From the NCBI GenBank assembly GCA_028015205.1, contig CM051516.1:49728230-49792229 (forward strand): 64,000 bases of DNA, written 5' to 3'. Origin of the DNA: Mytilisepta virgata. Taxonomy: Eukaryota > Mollusca > Bivalvia > Mytilida > Mytilidae. Positions 60,208 through 64,000 of the stretch are shown here, one piece after another. Within the stretch, counting starts at the first letter, position 1. Every line of letters starts with the position of its first letter. Under the pieces are notes generated by a model. The model made no database searches. It had not been told where the DNA came from and saw nothing but the letters and a program-made list of their open reading frames with translations. The position numbers were made by a program, and so were the translations under genes.

Positions 60208-60465
60208 TTGTTATGGCAAACTCTCTTTCTCTATTGGGTTTCTGTCTATGTCGTCTATTCAGTCAACATTGTAGACCCAGATTATAGAGTCCTACTGGTC
60301 AATAACCAATCCGAATTTGAAGCTGATGGAAGGTGTGGAAAATCTGCAAGAAAAAATTCTTTAAGAACATCTGTCAAATTATCGCAGTTTTGTTGTAAAG
60401 ACGTCTCCATACCAACAATGCAGAATTGTCCTAACAGATATCATTTTTATGGACATTTGTCTTGA
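60208..60465 (+). CDS. Possible small secreted protein, unknown
   Basis: An 85-residue frame begins with a signal-peptide-like segment (MLWQTLFLYWVSVYVVYS) and has four Cys in the rest. No family is recognised, no conserved neighbours, and no poly(A) or promoter evidence. Chance is likely in AT-rich DNA. Confidence 0.15.
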   Translation: MLWQTLFLYWVSVYVVYSVNIVDPDYRVLLVNNQSEFEADGRCGKSARKNSLRTSVKLSQFCCKDVSIPTMQNCPNRYHFYGHLS

Positions 60466-62420
60466 TTTTGTGAAATGTATTTTCTAACTTTCATCATGAT
60501 CCTATTCATAAATAATTAAACTACTAATATGATCGTGCTTAATATATATTTATGTTTTCTAGTACGTCTTTAGAAATATAATCATTATAATGTCAAAATC
60601 GTTATCTCTTAATGAGCTTACATTATGAGGATTCTTTATTGCTTTCACCTAATGCTTTTTACCCCGTGTGATGCCAAACTATCTCCTATTATCAAGTGAA
60701 CTTAATTTTTTTAGCACGTTTGGAGTTCATACGAGCTTTTATTAGATTTCATGGCAATTTATTACTGAGGTTGTCTTTTTCTGTGTTCATCCAGTGACCC
60801 CGTCTGCCTAACTATACCAGTATCTTCCTCCCGACCACAGCGAAGCAGAGTTTAGCATTGGGGGACTTTGGTGACTGGTGGTTAAGCACCACAGCTAATC
60901 ATAGTTAAGCTTAAGGCCCCTTGGTGACTTGTGGTTTACCACCAACGGCAAACATAGTATACCGTAAAACCCTTTATGGTGATCCGTAGATTTCCTAAAA
61001 CATTTGGCTGAATTGTAACCTAACTTGGCAGCAATAATGTTTTAATATTATAGATTGTTAGAATCTACCTCCACAACAATTAATATGAGTATCACAACAA
61101 CATAAAACACCGTGTAGAAAAAATATCTGAAAACCTAGAAAATTCTGGAAATTCATAATTGTCATTTAAAAAATATTAGGTAACCAATCTGCCAGTTGGC
61201 CATAACTGCACAAGTTAATTAGTTTATTATAGGAAGTTTTTATTCTGAAGAACCCAATTGGCCAATAGTTAACCAGTTTTGGAATTGAAAGGATTTCAAT
61301 GTTCTTTTTGGGGATTATAATATATAGTCGTTGGCCCAGCCTGTCCGACAAGTGGACCACCACTATTAACAATATTCAAACATAGGCTCGTTTGAAACCA
61401 ATATCAAAGTTATAATAAACAACCAAATGTATAGTAAAAATGTTCGACAATGACATACCAACAAAATAACGCCATCCAATAATCCCATGTCGGGACAGTG
61501 ATATTTCAAAATTAACTTTCCCCTTAACATGACCCATAGGGCACATTTGCTTTAAATAATTTTTGCTGGAAACCATTAAATAATGATCCTCAAGTTGTCT
61601 TCTTTTATACATGTACTAAGTGATCACCGCATCGTCAACAAAGTTGGCCACCGAACCCAATGGTTTAAAGCCAAACGTTTATCAATTGTATTTTTGCATC
61701 AGCAATACAAAGTCTTTATAGAATCTCCAGTATCGGTGGATTAACGAATTTTGATTTTTTAGTATTTACTTTTTTGTTTCAGAACATGCACCAACAGTAA
61801 TGTCATATACAACAAGCAAATTTGTGTCCTGTTTGTTTTTTTCACTGCATTTCCTTTTTATGCCGATTTGCTCACAAGGTATGTACTCTCACTAAGAAAG
61901 TTTGAGAATCATTTGATGTGAAATGGCGTTTTGCCACCGCCATTGGCTGTAGAACACTCCAAATACAAAAGTAAGAAATTTTAAAACTATTTCAAATAAG
62001 GACACTTACGGATGATTTCTTCCAATGAATCCTTGTAACGATTCCATAGCATTTTGTTGAAATAAAGATTATAGTTCTAAATTATTTTCAGTAATTATCT
62101 AAATATTCTGCCGAATTACAGCCGCTGATAAAGATTACGCAATAATGCCTCCCACTGAAACAGAATATACAATGATATGTTTTCATATCTTTATAGAAGT
62201 GCAACATATATATTACAAAGTTAAAGATATAATTTATAATTCTTTGAAGAATATAAAAACACTGAAAAATGTCATCTTCCAGTTTACCTACTGGAAATGG
62301 GTATTCAAATATTTTTTTATTGATATGAAATAAGAAGTTTCTACTGTATATGAATTTATGAATTCATGTAATTCTTTATTTTTTGTTCTATCTTGTTCTT
62401 ACGTTTTAATTTCATTTTTA
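60466..62420. repeat. Intergenic sequence with diverged bivalve-repeat fragments
   Basis: Phrases such as 'ttggctgaattgtaacctaacttggcagcaat' (about 61005-61035), 'aagaacccaattggccaat' near 61250 and 'aagttggccaccgaaccc' near 61640 look like old monomers of the bivalve repeat. No gene is supported. Confidence 0.4.
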
Positions 62421-62422
62421 TT

Positions 62423-62514
62423 TTTCATTCATTCATTCATTTATTCATTTAATTATTTACTTATTTATTTATTTATTTATTTTTATTCATTTTTTTTTAT
62501 TTTTATGTATCTAT

Positions 62515-62549
<35 letters not shown>

Positions 62550-62550
62550 C
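62423..62550. repeat. (ATTT)n / (ATTC)n microsatellite
   Basis: About 25 tetranucleotide units, 'attc' at the left and 'attt' to the right, broken near 62490. It gives rise to an artificial frame rich in Y, L, F and I. Confidence 0.9.
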
Positions 62551-62689
62551 AAGTTTGGCACTATACATATACGACGTGATTTATTCTAATTTCTATAGAA
62601 AAAATGTCATTTAATGAAATTTATTTTTTCGATGAAACATGTTGACTAGTTGCTATTCTGGACATAAATGATTCATACCGAGTTACAGT

Positions 62690-62950
62690 TCAGTTGGCTT
62701 TGCGGTTTCAGAGGAAAAGATTTTTGATATTTTTACCAATCAGAAATAAGAATTCATCAATGCGGCCATATTAGTTGTCCGACCGGAACTTTATAAAGGT
62801 CCTTCCACAGATGCTTCACACCAAGTTTCAGTTCATTTGTCCGAGGGATTTCAGAGGAGATCAAAATGTAAAAGTTTACAGACGGACGGACGACGGACGC
62901 CAAGTAATCACAAAAGCTCACCAGACCTTTTGGGCCAGGCGAGCTGAAAT
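62690..62950 (-). repeat. Bivalve dispersed repeat, copy R10, truncated, minus orientation
   Basis: On the minus strand it begins 'cagctcgcctggcccaaaag' and 'ggtgagctttt', then 'cgtccgtcgtccgtccgtc', then about one monomer. The 3' end is missing. Confidence 0.7.
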
Positions 62951-64000
62951 ATATGCGACGTAGTATCCCTTACTGTATTTATTTCTCCATTCTTATCATA
63001 TAATAATTGTAGGTCGGCCATTCTTAGTTGAAATCGCATTTCAAGGATTTTTTTTGCAGTACATGTATGTATCATACAATGCGGAATTTTTATACATAAA
63101 ATTTGAATAGCAATATTTCAACAAAAAAACTCCCACCACCAGCATCCGCCGACGGGTGTGTATTCGACGGGCGACGACATTGGGGATGTCATAAACGTAG
63201 GCTAATTAAAATATATTTAATTTTAAACATAAATTTGAACAAGGGCCCTTTTCCCCTGATATTGTTTCATTCGCTAGGTTTAATTTGAAATGTATTGATA
63301 CTATATTTATATGGATAATGGCGTCAGACCTTGTTATTTTTAGCTTGCCGCCAATCAAGGCCAAGCTAATATATATACATGTATTAGTTTATTAACACTT
63401 GATGATGAAAAAACTAATCAAATTATAACTGAGCTTTTGCTTTTGCGATACAGTACAATGCATAATTGCCGTGTTACAGTAACTGTTACTGGCATTATTA
63501 GACCGGAAATAGCTTGATTGCAGGATAAAATGTACAAAACAACCTTGTCTTATAAGTGAATATGTTCTGTGAAGAAGTCAATGTACATGTACATATGTCA
63601 AGCACGACTGTAACGAATCAGTTGTGAAATGTAAAGGCAATAAGCTAGAGATATGAGTATGTAAGAAACTGGAATAAACTACAATATGAATAACAGGAAA
63701 CTTTGTAAACACACGGGAAAGTGATAGGGTTAAACCTATTATATGGGTACCCACCCCTCCCTTATTTATCCTGACCCGCTGGTGTATAAAAAATACTATA
63801 AAAACCAATACAGTGTGATAACCAACGAGGTGACGGCATAATCTACATAGCAGGGCCAAAATGTGCTGGTTTTAATCGTAAAACAAACTATGAAGCGGAA
63901 GTAGATGTGTCTTTAAAATAAGTAAATCTAGAATTATGAAGAGAGGGCACACCATCTTTAAGCGGGACTTTGCTTGTGTTGTCTCTTTGTTCTGTAGTAG
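62951..64000. other. Intergenic sequence to the end of the window, nothing recognised
   Basis: Short frames on both strands without motifs. No RNA gene seen. Confidence 0.4.

Noticed and set aside
62358..62579. 73-codon plus frame rich in Y, L, F and I
   Set aside because: It is a translation of the (ATTT)n microsatellite.

Overview
This is a window of an animal nuclear genome, most likely from a bivalve mollusc. It is AT-rich, its genes are split by introns, and it is crowded with dispersed repeat families I know from bivalve genomes: the 'agctcacctg...aggtgagcg' family with internal monomers, and a tRNA-headed SINE. Transaldolase, a DMSR-like GPCR and small collagens fit a lophotrochozoan. 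The species cannot be fixed from the sequence alone.

Region 1 (1-22000, + strand) is the 3' three quarters of a transaldolase gene. It has seven exons with clean splice sites and consistent phases. The 5' exons, about 78 codons, lie left of the window. Its introns hold a Tigger/pogo-like MITE, two large copies of the bivalve repeat, a SINE with a perfect 13-bp target duplication, and, in the last intron, a third copy of the bivalve repeat split by a full-length antisense LTR retrotransposon (13112-20898). That element has Ty3/gypsy-type domains, but its integrase lies upstream of reverse transcriptase, which is the Gmr1-like, copia-type order. It has a tRNA-Leu primer site and a 5-bp target duplication, and its reading frames are broken although its LTRs are nearly identical.

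Region 2 (22000-29400) holds degenerate repeats and an almost intronless rhodopsin-type GPCR (25452-27065, +) of the myosuppressin/FMRFamide-receptor (DMSR) kind, with a very long third extracellular loop. A repeat copy after it carries a 458-bp insertion with 79-bp terminal direct repeats.

Region 3 (29425-39175) is a large inverted repeat: arms of 4.1 and 4.5 kb, about 97-98 percent identical by eye, around a 1.1-kb spacer that has a TATA-type promoter-like sequence. Both arms carry a decayed copy of the transmembrane exon of the gene family in region 4.

Region 4 (41400-51400, - strand) holds two tandem paralogous genes for very small membrane-anchored collagens. The complete one (51329-45774, three exons, 126 residues) reads: signal peptide, C-x4-C, 21 uninterrupted Gly-X-Y triplets, one transmembrane helix, a three-residue basic tail. 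The second (42410-41472) has the same collagen and transmembrane exons, also exactly 21 triplets, but no first exon that I could find. The two helices have opposite net charge. I know of no described family with this layout, and it is the best candidate here for an undescribed system.

Region 5 (44650-64000) is mostly intergenic. It has three broken fragments of one uncommon reverse-transcriptase lineage, two blocks of a 26-bp minisatellite, a pseudogene of an uncharacterised family, an (ATTT)n array and more copies of the bivalve repeat.
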